DNA of 64,000 bases from Actinomycetes bacterium (GCA_021779855.1 JAJXZW010000002.1:98605-162604), one strand, 5' to 3'; positions 8,790 to 17,785 are shown, counted from the stretch's first letter. Program-made: numbers and translations. The notes: generated by a model not told the origin, from the sequence alone.

Positions 8790-9663
8790 GATCGTCGGGG
8801 CGGGCCTCTTGGCCCACGTGCCCACCATCGTCCTGCCCGACGAGGAGCGCCGGGCCCTCAACCACGGTCGCGAGAGCACGCTGTACTCGGGCCTGCACCG
8901 GCTGCGTCGCGAGGTCTTCGACGCGGTGGCACCCGACCTCGTCGTCGTCTTCGACAGCCACTGGTTCACCACCGTCGAGTTCGTCGTCACCGCGGCCGAG
9001 CGGCGCCACGGGTTCTTCACCTCCGAGGAGCTGCCCCGGGGGATGTCGAGCGTGCCCTACGACGCGAAGGGTGACCCCGCCTTCGCCCAGCTCGTCGGCG
9101 AGATCGCCCTCGAGACGCCCGAGTGCTGGATCACCCCGATCGACAACGAGCACCTGCCCATCACCTACGCCACGACGAACTTCCTGGGCTTCCTCCAGGG
9201 CGACGAGGCCTGGGTCTCGGTGAGCGTCTGCCAGACGGCCGAGCCCGAGGACTTCGCCACCGTGGGCCGCGTGGTCGCCGAGGCCGTCGCCCGCACCGAC
9301 CGGCGGGCCGTGCTCATCGCCTCGGGGGCCCTCAGCCACACGTTCCATCCCCTGCGGCGCCTGCGCGACCACGAGGCGGCCGACGAGGAGCACATCTACT
9401 CCGACGCGGCGCGCGAGTGGGACCACCGCCTCATCGACGCGCTCGAGCGCGGCGACCACGCCTTCGTCGTCGACCACCTCGGCGAGTTCGCCGCCGTGAG
9501 GCCCGAGGGGCGCTTCGGCCACTACCAGATGATGGTCGCGGCGCTCGGCGGGCGCGACTGCGTGGCCCCGGGCCGGCTCTACTCGGCCTACGAGAACGCG
9601 ATCGGGACCGGACAGGTCCACGTCTGGTTCGACCGGCCCGCGGACGGCTGGAGCCGCTCGTGA
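8782..9663 (+). CDS. hpaD: 3,4-dihydroxyphenylacetate 2,3-dioxygenase, class III (LigB-type) extradiol
   Basis: A 293-residue ring-cleavage dioxygenase expected to open homoprotocatechuate. It matches the E. coli HpaD type in layout: an N-terminal metal histidine in LAHVPT, a second region VVVFDSHWF, then TSEELPR, ASGALSHTFH, and a C-terminal GTGQVHVWF. These are features of the LigB fold rather than the vicinal-oxygen-chelate type. A GAAGGAGGGG ribosome-binding site (8766-8775) precedes ATG 8782. No monooxygenase (HpaBC), hydratase (HpaH) or aldolase (HpaI) gene is in the window, so only part of the pathway is local. Confidence 0.8.
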   Translation: MGEIVGAGLLAHVPTIVLPDEERRALNHGRESTLYSGLHRLRREVFDAVAPDLVVVFDSHWFTTVEFVVTAAERRHGFFTSEELPRGMSSVPYDAKGDPAFAQLVGEIALETPECWITPIDNEHLPITYATTNFLGFLQGDEAWVSVSVCQTAEPEDFATVGRVVAEAVARTDRRAVLIASGALSHTFHPLRRLRDHEAADEEHIYSDAAREWDHRLIDALERGDHAFVVDHLGEFAAVRPEGRFGHYQMMVAALGGRDCVAPGRLYSAYENAIGTGQVHVWFDRPADGWSRS

Positions 9664-10457
9664 GCCTCGTCGGCCTGCCCTTCCCGCGCACGGCCACCGG
9701 GCGGGCCTCCCTGCTGCCCCCGCCCCCGTGGCACTACTCGGGCGACCTGCTCACCGTCGAGTACCGCACCGACCCCTCGGCGATCGCCCGGCTCCTCCCC
9801 GAGGGGGTCACCCTCGCCCGCGACGACGAGGACCCCGGTGCGGTCGCCTTCATCTGGGCCGACTGGCAGAGCTGCGGGGCCGACGGCGCCGAGCTGCTCG
9901 ACCCGGTGCGCAGCCAGTACCGGGAGGCCTTCGTCGTGGTGCGCTGCCGCTACCGCGACACCCTGTACAGCCGGTGCCTGTTCATCTGGGTCGACACCGA
10001 CTTCGCCCTCGTGCGCGGGCACCTCCAGGGCTACCCGAAGAAGCTCGGCTCGATCCACCAGACCCGCCCGGTCAGCGTGGGACGGGCCGGACCCCGGGTC
10101 GGCCCCGGGGGGCGCTTCGGGATGACCCTCGCCGCGGCCGACCGCCGCCTGGCCCAGGGCACGGTGACCCTGGAGGCGGAGGCGCCGAGCGCCGGGTTCG
10201 TGAACGGCCACCCGATGCTGCACCACCGCTACCTCCCGCGCATCGAGCTCGACGGCACCGACGCCCTGGCCGAGGTCGTCACGATGGCCGGGGTCGACGT
10301 CGAGCTCGGGCCGGCCTGGCGCGGTGGCGCCACCCTGGAGCTGTTCGACGCGCCGACCGAGGAGCTCACCTCGATCGCCCCGCGCGAGGTCATCGCCGGC
10401 TACTACCGCGCCGTGGGGACCACCTTCGCCGGGGGCGCGACCCTCGCGACCCGATGA
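9660..10457 (+). CDS. Acetoacetate decarboxylase family protein in hpa operon
   Basis: A 265-residue protein of the acetoacetate decarboxylase fold. The motif GYPKKLGSI contains the lysine pair in which one residue forms the Schiff base in this family. WHYSGDLLTVEY and PEGV...AFIWADWQ are also typical. It starts at GTG 9660 inside the dioxygenase stop and ends in the ATGA overlap with the MarR gene, so it is tightly embedded. A plausible role is decarboxylation of an oxo-acid intermediate, filling in for the decarboxylase half absent from the single-domain FAH protein. That role is inference. Confidence 0.75.
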   Translation: MSLVGLPFPRTATGRASLLPPPPWHYSGDLLTVEYRTDPSAIARLLPEGVTLARDDEDPGAVAFIWADWQSCGADGAELLDPVRSQYREAFVVVRCRYRDTLYSRCLFIWVDTDFALVRGHLQGYPKKLGSIHQTRPVSVGRAGPRVGPGGRFGMTLAAADRRLAQGTVTLEAEAPSAGFVNGHPMLHHRYLPRIELDGTDALAEVVTMAGVDVELGPAWRGGATLELFDAPTEELTSIAPREVIAGYYRAVGTTFAGGATLATR

Positions 10458-10981
10458 GCCGACGGATCGCGAGCAGCGAGGCCTCGGTCGTCTCGGGGGC
10501 CGAGCGCGACATCCGCGCCCGGCTCGCGGGGCACGAGCTCGACTTCGCCGCGATGAGTGCCGTCTCGAACATCTACCGGGCCGGGTCGGCGGTGCGCCAC
10601 CACATGGAGCGCACCGTCCTCTCCGACCACGACCTCAGCTGGGTGGCCTTCACGGTGCTGTGGGTGCTGTGGATCTGGGGCGACCAGGAGACCGGCCACG
10701 TGGCCGGGGAGGCCGGGGTCACCAAGGGCACCCTCACCGGGGTGATCAAGACGCTCCAGGGCCGACGCCTGATCCGGCGCCTCCCCCACCGCGACGACCG
10801 CCGGAGGGTCTCGATCGGGCTCACCCGCTCGGGCACCCGGCTGATCGAGGCGGTCTTCCCCGCCTTCAACCGCCACGAGTCCGTCGCGGTCGCGGGGCTC
10901 TCGCGCGACGAGCAGAGCGAGCTCGCGCGCCTCCTGCGCAAGGTCCTGGCGACGGTGAGCTCCGTCGACGCGCTGCGGTAG
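10454..10981 (+). CDS. MarR family transcriptional regulator (HpaR-like)
   Basis: A 175-residue winged-helix regulator. The HTH and wing span roughly residues 75-125, with AGEAGVTKGTLTGVIKTLQ as recognition helix and DRRRVSIGLT as the wing. As last gene of the hpa-like operon, started at ATG 10454 within the preceding stop, it probably represses the operon and releases on binding an aromatic acid. The dyad at 6408-6419 is a possible target. Confidence 0.82.
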   Translation: MSRRIASSEASVVSGAERDIRARLAGHELDFAAMSAVSNIYRAGSAVRHHMERTVLSDHDLSWVAFTVLWVLWIWGDQETGHVAGEAGVTKGTLTGVIKTLQGRRLIRRLPHRDDRRRVSIGLTRSGTRLIEAVFPAFNRHESVAVAGLSRDEQSELARLLRKVLATVSSVDALR

Positions 10982-11082
10982 CCTCCGGCGCCGAGGGTCG
11001 TCGGGCCCCGGCCCGCCCGGGACCTTCGTCGCTAGGGACGCCCCGCCCCGACCTGGTTAAGTGGGGACCGGAGAGGAGCCCC

Positions 11083-12105
11083 ATGGTCGAACTCGACCGG
11101 GCCGAGACCGGCACCGGTGACCGCGAACTCGCGCCCGCCGCCGTCGAGGTCGAGCACCTCACCAAGAGCTTCGGTGCCACCCGGGCCGTCAACGGGGTAT
11201 CGTTCCGCGTCGCGCCCGGCGAGATCTTCGCCTTCCTCGGCCCCAACGGCGCGGGCAAGTCCACGACCATCAACATGCTCTGCACGCTCGCCGCACCCAC
11301 CGGCGGCACCGCGCGCATCGACGGCTACGACGTCGCGACCCAGCCCAACGACGTCCGCCGCCGCATCGGGCTCGTCTTCCAGGAGCAGACCCTCGACGAC
11401 CAGCTCACGGCCGAGGAGAACCTCCGCTTCCACGCCGTCCTCTACGGCGTCCCGCACGCCGATCGACGCGCCCGCATCACGCGGGTGCTCGAGCTCGTGA
11501 AGCTCTCCGACCGCGCCGGCGACCTCGTCTCGACCTTCTCGGGGGGCATGGCCCGGCGACTCGAGATCGCCCGGGGCATGCTGCACACCCCGGCCGTCCT
11601 CTTCCTCGACGAGCCGACCATCGGGCTCGACCCCCAGACGCGCGCGCTCATGTGGGACGACGTCTCGACGATGCGCACCGAGGAGGGGGTGACGGTGTTC
11701 CTGACGACCCACTACATGGACGAGGCGGAGATCGCCGACCGCATCGCGATCATCGACCACGGCGTCATCGTCGCCTTGGGCACGCCCGAGGAACTGAAGG
11801 CCGTGATCGGCGCCGACACCGTCGACCTGCACACCGACGACGACGACCGCGCCCTCGCCGGTCTGCGCGAGGCCGGCGAGCGGGTCGAGCGCGTCGCCGA
11901 GGGGGTGCGGGTCTTCACCGCCGACGGCGAGGCTCGGGTGCCCCGGCTCCTCGAGCTGGTGGGCGGGGGCGTGACCTCGGTCCACGTGCACCGTCCGACC
12001 CTCGAGGACGTCTTCTTGCACTACACCGGGCGCGAGATCCGCGAGGACGAGGCACCGGCGCCCCTGACGGGCCGGGCCCGGGCCCGGAGGGCCCACCGCC
12101 GATGA
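11083..12105 (+). CDS. ABC transporter ATP-binding protein (DrrA-like exporter)
   Basis: A 340-residue ATPase of the ABC-2 export type. Walker A is LGPNGAGKST, the signature is STFSGGMARRLEIARG, Walker B is VLFLDEPTIGLDPQTR and the switch histidine is in LTTHYMDEAE. The C-terminal PTLEDVFLHYTGREIR is the hallmark of the DrrA/daunorubicin-resistance group. GAGAGGAG (11071-11078) is the ribosome-binding site for ATG 11083. The stop overlaps the permease start. The substrate may be a lipid, antibiotic or other hydrophobic compound; it cannot be told. Confidence 0.88.
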   Translation: MVELDRAETGTGDRELAPAAVEVEHLTKSFGATRAVNGVSFRVAPGEIFAFLGPNGAGKSTTINMLCTLAAPTGGTARIDGYDVATQPNDVRRRIGLVFQEQTLDDQLTAEENLRFHAVLYGVPHADRRARITRVLELVKLSDRAGDLVSTFSGGMARRLEIARGMLHTPAVLFLDEPTIGLDPQTRALMWDDVSTMRTEEGVTVFLTTHYMDEAEIADRIAIIDHGVIVALGTPEELKAVIGADTVDLHTDDDDRALAGLREAGERVERVAEGVRVFTADGEARVPRLLELVGGGVTSVHVHRPTLEDVFLHYTGREIREDEAPAPLTGRARARRAHRR

Positions 12106-12956
12106 GCGCGATCCCGGCCACCCGCGCGCACGGCCCGACCGTCCCCCGGTGGCACGAACTGCGCACCGTCGGCATGGTCTGGGAGCGCGAGCTGATCCGC
12201 TTCGAGCGCAACCGCACCCGGATCGTCACCAGCCTCTCCCAGCCCCTGCTCTTCCTCTTCGTCCTCGGCTACGGGATGTCGACCCTGGTGGGCTCGACCG
12301 GGGGCTTCGACTTCAAGAAGTTCCTCTTCCCCGGCATCGTCTCGATGAGCGTCGTCTCGACGGCGATCTTCAGCGCCATCTCCATCGTCTGGGACCGCGA
12401 GTTCGGCTTCCTGCGCGAGATGCTGGTCGCCCCGGTGAGCCGGGCCAGCCTCGTCACGGGCAAGACCCTCGGCGGCGCCACCGTCGCGGCCGTGCAGGGC
12501 ACGATAATGCTCGTTTTGGCGCCCCTGATCGGGGTCCACCTCACGGTCGCGCTCGTCTTCGAGGTGATCGGCCTGGAGCTCGTGATGGCCGTCGCCCTCA
12601 CCGCCTTCGGGGTCTTCGTCGCCAGCCGCATCAGCCGCATCGAGGGCTTCCAGGTCGTCATGCAGCTCGTCCTCTTCCCGATGCTCTTCCTCTCGGGGGC
12701 CCTCTTCCCCCTCTCGGGACTGCCGACGTGGCTCAGCGTCCTCACCCGGCTCAACCCGCTGACCTACGCCGTCGCCCCCCTGCGCCAGGTCGTCTTCGCC
12801 GTCCAGCACGTGCCGCCGGTGGCCGCGGCGCGCTTCTCGGCGACGGTGACGCTCTTCGGCTACACGCTGCCGGTGTGGCTCGAGCTGGTGATGGTCGCCG
12901 CCTTCGCCGGGGTGTTCTTCACCCTGGCCATCCAGGGGTTCTCCCGGCGCGACTGA
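12102..12956 (+). CDS. ABC-2 type transporter permease (DrrB-like)
   Basis: A 284-residue membrane protein with about six hydrophobic spans and an N-terminal cytoplasmic stretch. The conserved ABC-2 signature near WDREFGFLREMLVAPVSR and the later LFLSGALFPLSGLPTWL are visible. ATG 12102 overlaps the ATPase stop (ATGA). Its TGA ends at 12956 and the opposing gcvPB stop begins at 12957, leaving no space between converging transcripts. Confidence 0.87.
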   Translation: MSAIPATRAHGPTVPRWHELRTVGMVWERELIRFERNRTRIVTSLSQPLLFLFVLGYGMSTLVGSTGGFDFKKFLFPGIVSMSVVSTAIFSAISIVWDREFGFLREMLVAPVSRASLVTGKTLGGATVAAVQGTIMLVLAPLIGVHLTVALVFEVIGLELVMAVALTAFGVFVASRISRIEGFQVVMQLVLFPMLFLSGALFPLSGLPTWLSVLTRLNPLTYAVAPLRQVVFAVQHVPPVAAARFSATVTLFGYTLPVWLELVMVAAFAGVFFTLAIQGFSRRD

Positions 12957-14465
12957 CTAGGCCGGCCGAGGGGCGTCGGCCGTGGCCACCAGGTGGCGGG
13001 CGGCCCGGGCCTCGTCGACGCGCGCGACCGGCGTCGTCTGGGGCGCGCGGTGCAGGCTCTCGGGGTCGGTCGCGGCGCGCTGGGCGATGCGCTCGATCGC
13101 CTGGCCGAGGGCCTCGAGGGTCTGGGGGCTCTCGGTCTCGGTGGGCTCGAACATCAGGGCCTCGTCCACGATGAGCGGGAAGTAGACGGTGGGCGCGTGG
13201 AAGCCCTCCTCGAGGAGCGCCTTGGCGACGTCGAGCGCCCGCACGCCGTAGGCGTCCTTCAGGGGCGTGGCGCGCAGGGTGCACTCGTGCATGCAGGTGC
13301 GGTCGTGGGCCGCGGGCAGGATCGCCGCGAGGCGCCGGCGCAGCCAGTTCGCGTTCAAGACGGCGTGCTGGGCCACCCGGGTCAGCCCCTCGGCGCCGTG
13401 GACCTGGATGTAGGCGAGGGCCCGGGCGAGCACCAGCGCGTTGCCGTGCCAGCCGTGGACCCGGCCGATCGAGCGGGCCGGGGTCGACCAGGCGAACCCC
13501 TCCCCCTCGCGCACGGCCCGCGGCCCCGGGAGGAACTCCACCAGGTGCGGCGCCACCGCGACCGGCCCGGCGCCGGGCCCCCCGCCGCCGTGGGGCGTCG
13601 CGAAGGTCTTGTGCAGGTTCATGTGCACGATGTCGAAGCCCATGTCGCCCGGGCGCACGACCCCGAGGATCGCGTTGAGGTTCGCCCCGTCGTAGTAGAG
13701 GAGTCCGCCCACCTCGTGGACGGCGGCGGCGATGCCCTCGATCTCCTCCTCGAACAGCCCGAGCGTATTGGGGTTGGTGAGCATGATCCCGGCGACGTCG
13801 GGGGCGAGCACCTCGCGCAGCGCCTCTAGGTCCACGAGCCCCCGGTCGTTCGACGGCACCGTCGTGACCTCGTAGCCGCCGAGGGTGACCGAGGCGGGGT
13901 TGGTGCCGTGGGCCGAGTCGGGGATGATGACGCGCCGGCGGGCGTCGCCGCGGCTCTCGTGGTAGGCGCGCATGAGGAGGAGTCCCGTCAGCTCGCCGGC
14001 CGCCCCGGCCGCCGGCTGCAGGGTCGCCGCGGCCATCCCGGTGATCGCGCAGAGCCGCTCCTCCAGCTCCACCAGGATCTCCAGCCAGCCCTGGGTGAGG
14101 GCGGCCGGCGCGGCGGGGTGCACGCTCGCCAGCGCCGGGTCGGCCGCCACGGCGTCGCAGAACTTCGGGTTGTACTTCATCGTGCACGAGCCCAGCGGGT
14201 ACATCCCGAGGTCGACCGAGAACTGGCGGTGGCTGAGCCGGGTCACGTGGGCCACGAGGTCGCGTTCGGAGACCTCGGCGATCGGGACGGGCGCCTCGGC
14301 CAGGTGCGCGACCGGCACCAGCTCAGAGAGGGGGCGGGTCGGCACGTCGGTCGTGCGCAGCTGGTAGGCGCGGCGTCCGGGCACGGAGATCTCGAAGAGG
14401 GTGGGCTCGGCGTCGCGCCCCATGAGGGGCGCCGACGAGGCCCGCCCGGCGGGGCTCGCGGTCAC
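12957..14465 (-). CDS. gcvPB: Glycine dehydrogenase (decarboxylating) subunit 2 (P-protein beta)
   Basis: A 502-residue PLP enzyme half of the glycine cleavage P-protein. It releases CO2 from glycine and passes the aminomethyl group to lipoyl-GcvH. The PLP lysine is K286 in MNLHKTFATPHGGGGPG. Other family features are GMYPLGSCTMKYNP and SAHGTNPASVTLGGY. It starts at GTG 14465 within the gcvPA stop. The frame is open further upstream, but that part is antisense shadow of gcvPA. A split P-protein (two genes) is common outside enterobacteria. Confidence 0.93.
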   Translation of the reverse strand: MTASPAGRASSAPLMGRDAEPTLFEISVPGRRAYQLRTTDVPTRPLSELVPVAHLAEAPVPIAEVSERDLVAHVTRLSHRQFSVDLGMYPLGSCTMKYNPKFCDAVAADPALASVHPAAPAALTQGWLEILVELEERLCAITGMAAATLQPAAGAAGELTGLLLMRAYHESRGDARRRVIIPDSAHGTNPASVTLGGYEVTTVPSNDRGLVDLEALREVLAPDVAGIMLTNPNTLGLFEEEIEGIAAAVHEVGGLLYYDGANLNAILGVVRPGDMGFDIVHMNLHKTFATPHGGGGPGAGPVAVAPHLVEFLPGPRAVREGEGFAWSTPARSIGRVHGWHGNALVLARALAYIQVHGAEGLTRVAQHAVLNANWLRRRLAAILPAAHDRTCMHECTLRATPLKDAYGVRALDVAKALLEEGFHAPTVYFPLIVDEALMFEPTETESPQTLEALGQAIERIAQRAATDPESLHRAPQTTPVARVDEARAARHLVATADAPRPA

Positions 14466-15823
14466 TGGAGGGCTCCTTCCATCGCCGCGGCGTAGTGGTC
14501 GATCTCGGCCCGGGTCCGCCGCTCGGTCACCGCGACGAGCAGCACCTCCTCGGGCGCCTCGATCGAGCGGTCCCCCGGTCCCACCAGCGCGTCCAGGGCG
14601 ACCCCGGCGAGGATCCCCTCCTCGGCGAGGCGCGCCACCACCTCGCGGGCCGGTCGGCGCAGGCGCAGCGCGAACTCGCGGAGGAAGGGCGCCGGGCTGG
14701 CCGGGGCGATCCCGTCCAGCGCGGCCAGCTGGTCGAAGAGGTAGTGGGCCCCCTGGGCACAGCGTGTGGCCACCTCGCGCAGGCCCGCGGTGCCGAGCCA
14801 GCCCAACTGGACGGCCGCGGTGACGGCCATCAGCGTCTGGTTGGTGCAGACGTTCGAGGTCGCCTTCTCGCGGCGGATGTCCTGCTCTCGCGCGCGCAGC
14901 GTCGTCACGTACGCCCGGCGCCCCTCGGTGTCGAGCGTCTCGCCGACGATGCGTCCGGGCAGGCGCCGCACCTGGGCCTCGGCGCAGGCGAAGAGCCCCA
15001 GGTAGGGACCGCCGAAGGAGAGTGCCGTGCCGAAGGGTTGGCCCTCCCCGACGAAGACGTCGGCGCCCCACGAGCCGGCCGAGCGCAGCACCCCCGCGGC
15101 CACCGGGTCGCCCGCCACGACGAGCAGGCCGCCGGCCGCCGCGGCGAGGGCCCGCGCCGCCGCGGGGTCCTCGAGGACCCCGAGGTAGTTGGGGTAGGCC
15201 ACGACGACCGCGGCGACGCCCCGCGCGTCGACCGCCGACCAGTCGGTCACCCCGTCGCGCAGCGGGACCTCGACGACCTCGTGGCCGGTGCCGGCGGCGA
15301 AGGTGCGCGCGACGGCCCGCCAGTGCGGGTGCACCCCGGACGAGACGAGCATGCGCGAGCGGCCCGTCGCCCCGTGGGCCATGTTGAGCGCCTCGACGAG
15401 CGCCGTGGCGCCGTCGTAGAGGGAGGCGTTGGCGATCGGCAGGCCCGAGAGGCGCGCCACCAGCGTCTGGTACTCGAAGATCGCCTGGAGGACCCCCTGG
15501 GCGACCTCGGGCTGGTACGGGGTGTAGGCCGTGACGAACTCGCTGCGCCCGGCGAGGGCGCGCACCACCGGGGGCACCTCGTGGTCGTAGGCCCCGGCAC
15601 CGGCGAAGCAGACCAGCTCGCCCGCGCGCGCCGCGTTGGCCGCGCCGTAGCCGGCGACCACGGCCGCCACGTCGGGCTCGGTCATGCCCGCCGGCAGGTC
15701 GAGCCCGCCCGCCAGGCGCACCGCGGCCGGGACGTGCGCGTAGAGGCCCTCGAGCGACTCGACCCCGACGAAGGCGAGCATCGCCTCCACCTCCTCGGCG
15801 GTGTGGGGCAGGTAGTCGGCCAT
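14462..15823 (-). CDS. gcvPA: Glycine dehydrogenase (decarboxylating) subunit 1 (P-protein alpha)
   Basis: A 453-residue subunit that pairs with GcvPB. It begins MADYLPHTAEEVEAML, as the family does, and carries YTPYQPEVAQGVLQAIFEYQ, ANASLYDGATA and NVCTNQTLMA. ATG 15823 shares one base with the gcvT stop (TGATG). The end overlaps gcvPB by 4 nt. Translational coupling would give equal amounts of the two halves. Confidence 0.93.
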   Translation of the reverse strand: MADYLPHTAEEVEAMLAFVGVESLEGLYAHVPAAVRLAGGLDLPAGMTEPDVAAVVAGYGAANAARAGELVCFAGAGAYDHEVPPVVRALAGRSEFVTAYTPYQPEVAQGVLQAIFEYQTLVARLSGLPIANASLYDGATALVEALNMAHGATGRSRMLVSSGVHPHWRAVARTFAAGTGHEVVEVPLRDGVTDWSAVDARGVAAVVVAYPNYLGVLEDPAAARALAAAAGGLLVVAGDPVAAGVLRSAGSWGADVFVGEGQPFGTALSFGGPYLGLFACAEAQVRRLPGRIVGETLDTEGRRAYVTTLRAREQDIRREKATSNVCTNQTLMAVTAAVQLGWLGTAGLREVATRCAQGAHYLFDQLAALDGIAPASPAPFLREFALRLRRPAREVVARLAEEGILAGVALDALVGPGDRSIEAPEEVLLVAVTERRTRAEIDHYAAAMEGALQ

Positions 15824-16875
15824 CACGACTCCTTGGCGACGAAGGGCAGGGCGACCACGCGGGCCTCGACCTCGCGGCCGCGCAGGGCGACCGTGACGGC
15901 CTCGCCGACGGCGAGCCCCGGGGCGAGCAGCCCCATCCCGATCCCGCGCTCGAGCACCGGCGAGTAGTTGCCCGAGGACAAGGAGCCCACCGAGCGCCCC
16001 CCGGTCAGGACCTCCGCCCCCTCGCGCAGGGGCTGGCGGCCCGCCGAGACCAGGCCCGCCAGGCGCCGGCGCGGGCCGCGCGCGCGCTCGCGCTCCACCG
16101 CCGCCCGGCCCCGGAAGGTCGGCTTGCCCCAGCCGAGCACCCAGCCGAGCCCCGCCTCGAGGGTGGTCGAGGTGAGCGAGAGCTCGTGCCCGTAGAGGGG
16201 CAGCCCGGCCTCGAGGCGCAGGGTGTCGCGCGCGCCCAGGCCCGCCGGGGTCACCCCGGCCGCCACCAGCGCGCGCCACAGCCCCTCGGCCGCCTCGTTG
16301 GGGGTCGCGATCTCGATGCCGGGCTCGCCGGTGTAGCCGGTCCCCGCGACGCGCACCTCGACGCCCCCGTAGTCGAGGCGCGCCACCCGGTTCCGGCCGA
16401 CCTCGCCGAAGCGCGGGTCGACCCGCGCCGCGCGCTCGCGCGCGTTCGGCCCCTGCACGGCGAGCACGCTGCGCCCGCCGGTCACGTCGACCCCCGGGAG
16501 GGCCCCGAGCACCCCGGAGGTGTTCGAGGCGTTGGGCATGACGTCGAAGGAGTCCTCGTCGACCCACCAGACGATGATGTCGTCGACGACGAAGCCGTCC
16601 TCGGTGAGCAGGTGGGTGTACTGGGCCCGGCCCGGCCCCACCTTGGCCAGGTCGTTGGTGAGGGTCGCCTGCAGGGCGTCGAAGGCGCCCGGCCCCTCGC
16701 AGCGCACCGTGCCGAGATGGCTGACGTCGAACACCACGGCGTCGCGCCGGCACGCGAGGTGCTCGGCGAGCGTGCCCGTGGGGTACGCGAGCGGCATCTC
16801 CCAGCCGCCGAAGGGGACCATCTTGGCCCCGAGCTCGACGTGGACGTCGTGGAGGTGGCTGCGCCGCTCGTCCAC
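15823..16875 (-). CDS. gcvT: Glycine cleavage system T-protein (aminomethyltransferase)
   Basis: A 350-residue folate-binding aminomethyltransferase that makes methylene-THF from the GcvH-bound aminomethyl group. It has MVPFGGWEMPLAYP, FDVSHLGTVR, TGYTGEPGIEI and the C-terminal SGNYSPVLERGIGMG expected of GcvT. Start GTG 16875 overlaps the upstream TAG (TAGTG). Its order T-PA-PB matches many split-P operons. No glycine riboswitch can fit here because the gene is inside an operon. Confidence 0.93.
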   Translation of the reverse strand: MDERRSHLHDVHVELGAKMVPFGGWEMPLAYPTGTLAEHLACRRDAVVFDVSHLGTVRCEGPGAFDALQATLTNDLAKVGPGRAQYTHLLTEDGFVVDDIIVWWVDEDSFDVMPNASNTSGVLGALPGVDVTGGRSVLAVQGPNARERAARVDPRFGEVGRNRVARLDYGGVEVRVAGTGYTGEPGIEIATPNEAAEGLWRALVAAGVTPAGLGARDTLRLEAGLPLYGHELSLTSTTLEAGLGWVLGWGKPTFRGRAAVERERARGPRRRLAGLVSAGRQPLREGAEVLTGGRSVGSLSSGNYSPVLERGIGMGLLAPGLAVGEAVTVALRGREVEARVVALPFVAKES

Positions 16876-17273
16876 TAGGCGGCCGCCTCCCGGGGGGTCG
16901 CGAGTCGCGCGACCTCGAGCAGGCGCTCGAAGTCGCGCCGGTACACCACGACCAGGGGCACCTCGGGGTAGAGGTCGCGGAACCGGCGGACCTTGCGGTT
17001 CTTACGGGTCACCAGGCGCTGGGCGAGCACCGTGAGCTCGACGAAGACGCCGGGCCCGGCGAGGTAGAAGTCGGGACGGAAGGCGCGCGTGGGCGAGCCG
17101 TCGGGCCCCCACTCGAGCGGGAACTCCACCGGCTCGTAGAGCCAGTCGTGCCCGGACACCGTGAGGAGCCGGGCGAAGAGGGCCTCGGAGGGGTGCGCGA
17201 AGGTCCCCTCGACCGGGGCCGTGGCGCTGGGGTGGCGACGACGGGGGTCCCCGCCACGCTGGGGCGAGTTCAC
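16875..17273 (-). CDS. Small conserved-looking protein, possible PD-(D/E)xK nuclease fold
   Basis: A 132-residue protein of unknown function between the MerR gene and gcvT. RAFRPDFYL, then VFVELTV and a later lysine-rich TRKNRKVRRF give the spacing D...ExT...K of PD-(D/E)xK nuclease-like domains. VPLVVVYRRDFERLLEVA closes the domain. GTG 17273 overlaps the MerR stop (GTGA), and the stop overlaps gcvT, so it is co-translated with the glycine cleavage genes. Nuclease activity is inference; no partner domain or signal is visible. Confidence 0.6.
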   Translation of the reverse strand: MNSPQRGGDPRRRHPSATAPVEGTFAHPSEALFARLLTVSGHDWLYEPVEFPLEWGPDGSPTRAFRPDFYLAGPGVFVELTVLAQRLVTRKNRKVRRFRDLYPEVPLVVVYRRDFERLLEVARLATPREAAA

Positions 17274-17722
17274 GCCGTGACGGCCCCCTTCTCCGACGTC
17301 GAAAGCTCGGCGCCCAGGGTGGTCGAGAGCTCGGCGACCACCGTGGCGAGCGGGACGATGTTGAACACGCCCTGGCCCCCGCGCAGCAGGTCGACCAGTT
17401 CGCCGTCGTCGTGGGCGAGGACCGAGCCGCCGTCGGAGAGCACCAGGCTCGCGGCGGCCAGGTCGGCCCCGAGCGCGCGGCGCAGGCACTCGACGGCCTG
17501 GCGGGCGCGCGCGAGCGACACCCCCGCGTCGAGCAGGCGCTTGATCACCTTCACCTCGAGGATGTCGGCGTAGGCGTAGCGCCGCTTGGAGCCGCTGCCG
17601 CGCGCGACGGCGACCGAAGGGGTGACGAGGCCCGTGCGCGCCCAGTAGTCGAGCTGACGGTAGGTCACGCCCGTGAGCCGGCACACGGTCGGTCCGCTGA
17701 ATCCGAAGTCGCTATCGCCCAT
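17270..17722 (-). CDS. MerR family transcriptional regulator (Rv1830-like position)
   Basis: A 150-residue regulator with an N-terminal MerR winged helix (about residues 10-80): CRLTGVTYRQLDYWARTGLV, then the wing KRRYAYADILEVKVIKRLLDAGVSL. The C-terminal half is small, without cysteines suited to metal sensing. GGGAGG (17727-17732) is its ribosome-binding site. In mycobacteria a MerR protein (Rv1830) sits near gcvB (Rv1832), and this gene heads the gcv operon here. It may control that operon and itself through the dyad just upstream. Confidence 0.82.
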   Translation of the reverse strand: MGDSDFGFSGPTVCRLTGVTYRQLDYWARTGLVTPSVAVARGSGSKRRYAYADILEVKVIKRLLDAGVSLARARQAVECLRRALGADLAAASLVLSDGGSVLAHDDGELVDLLRGGQGVFNIVPLATVVAELSTTLGAELSTSEKGAVTA

Positions 17723-17759
17723 CTCTCCCTCCCGACCGAGGCACCCGGGAACCGCCCGG

Positions 17760-17775
17760 ACTACACGAGTGTAGT
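17760..17775. promoter_or_regulatory. Inverted repeat upstream of MerR-gcv operon
   Basis: ACTACAC and GTGTAGT are perfect 7-bp arms with a 2-nt spacer, 38 bp before the MerR start at 17722. Compact dyads of this size in the promoter are the usual MerR-family sites. GTAGTCCGG also occurs twice on the minus strand around it. It is a good candidate autoregulatory operator. Confidence 0.5.
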
Positions 17776-17785
17776 TAGCCCCGGA

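Noticed and set aside
17723..17785. Glycine riboswitch upstream of the gcv operon
   Set aside because: The 63-bp gap is far too short for an aptamer and contains a protein-type dyad instead.
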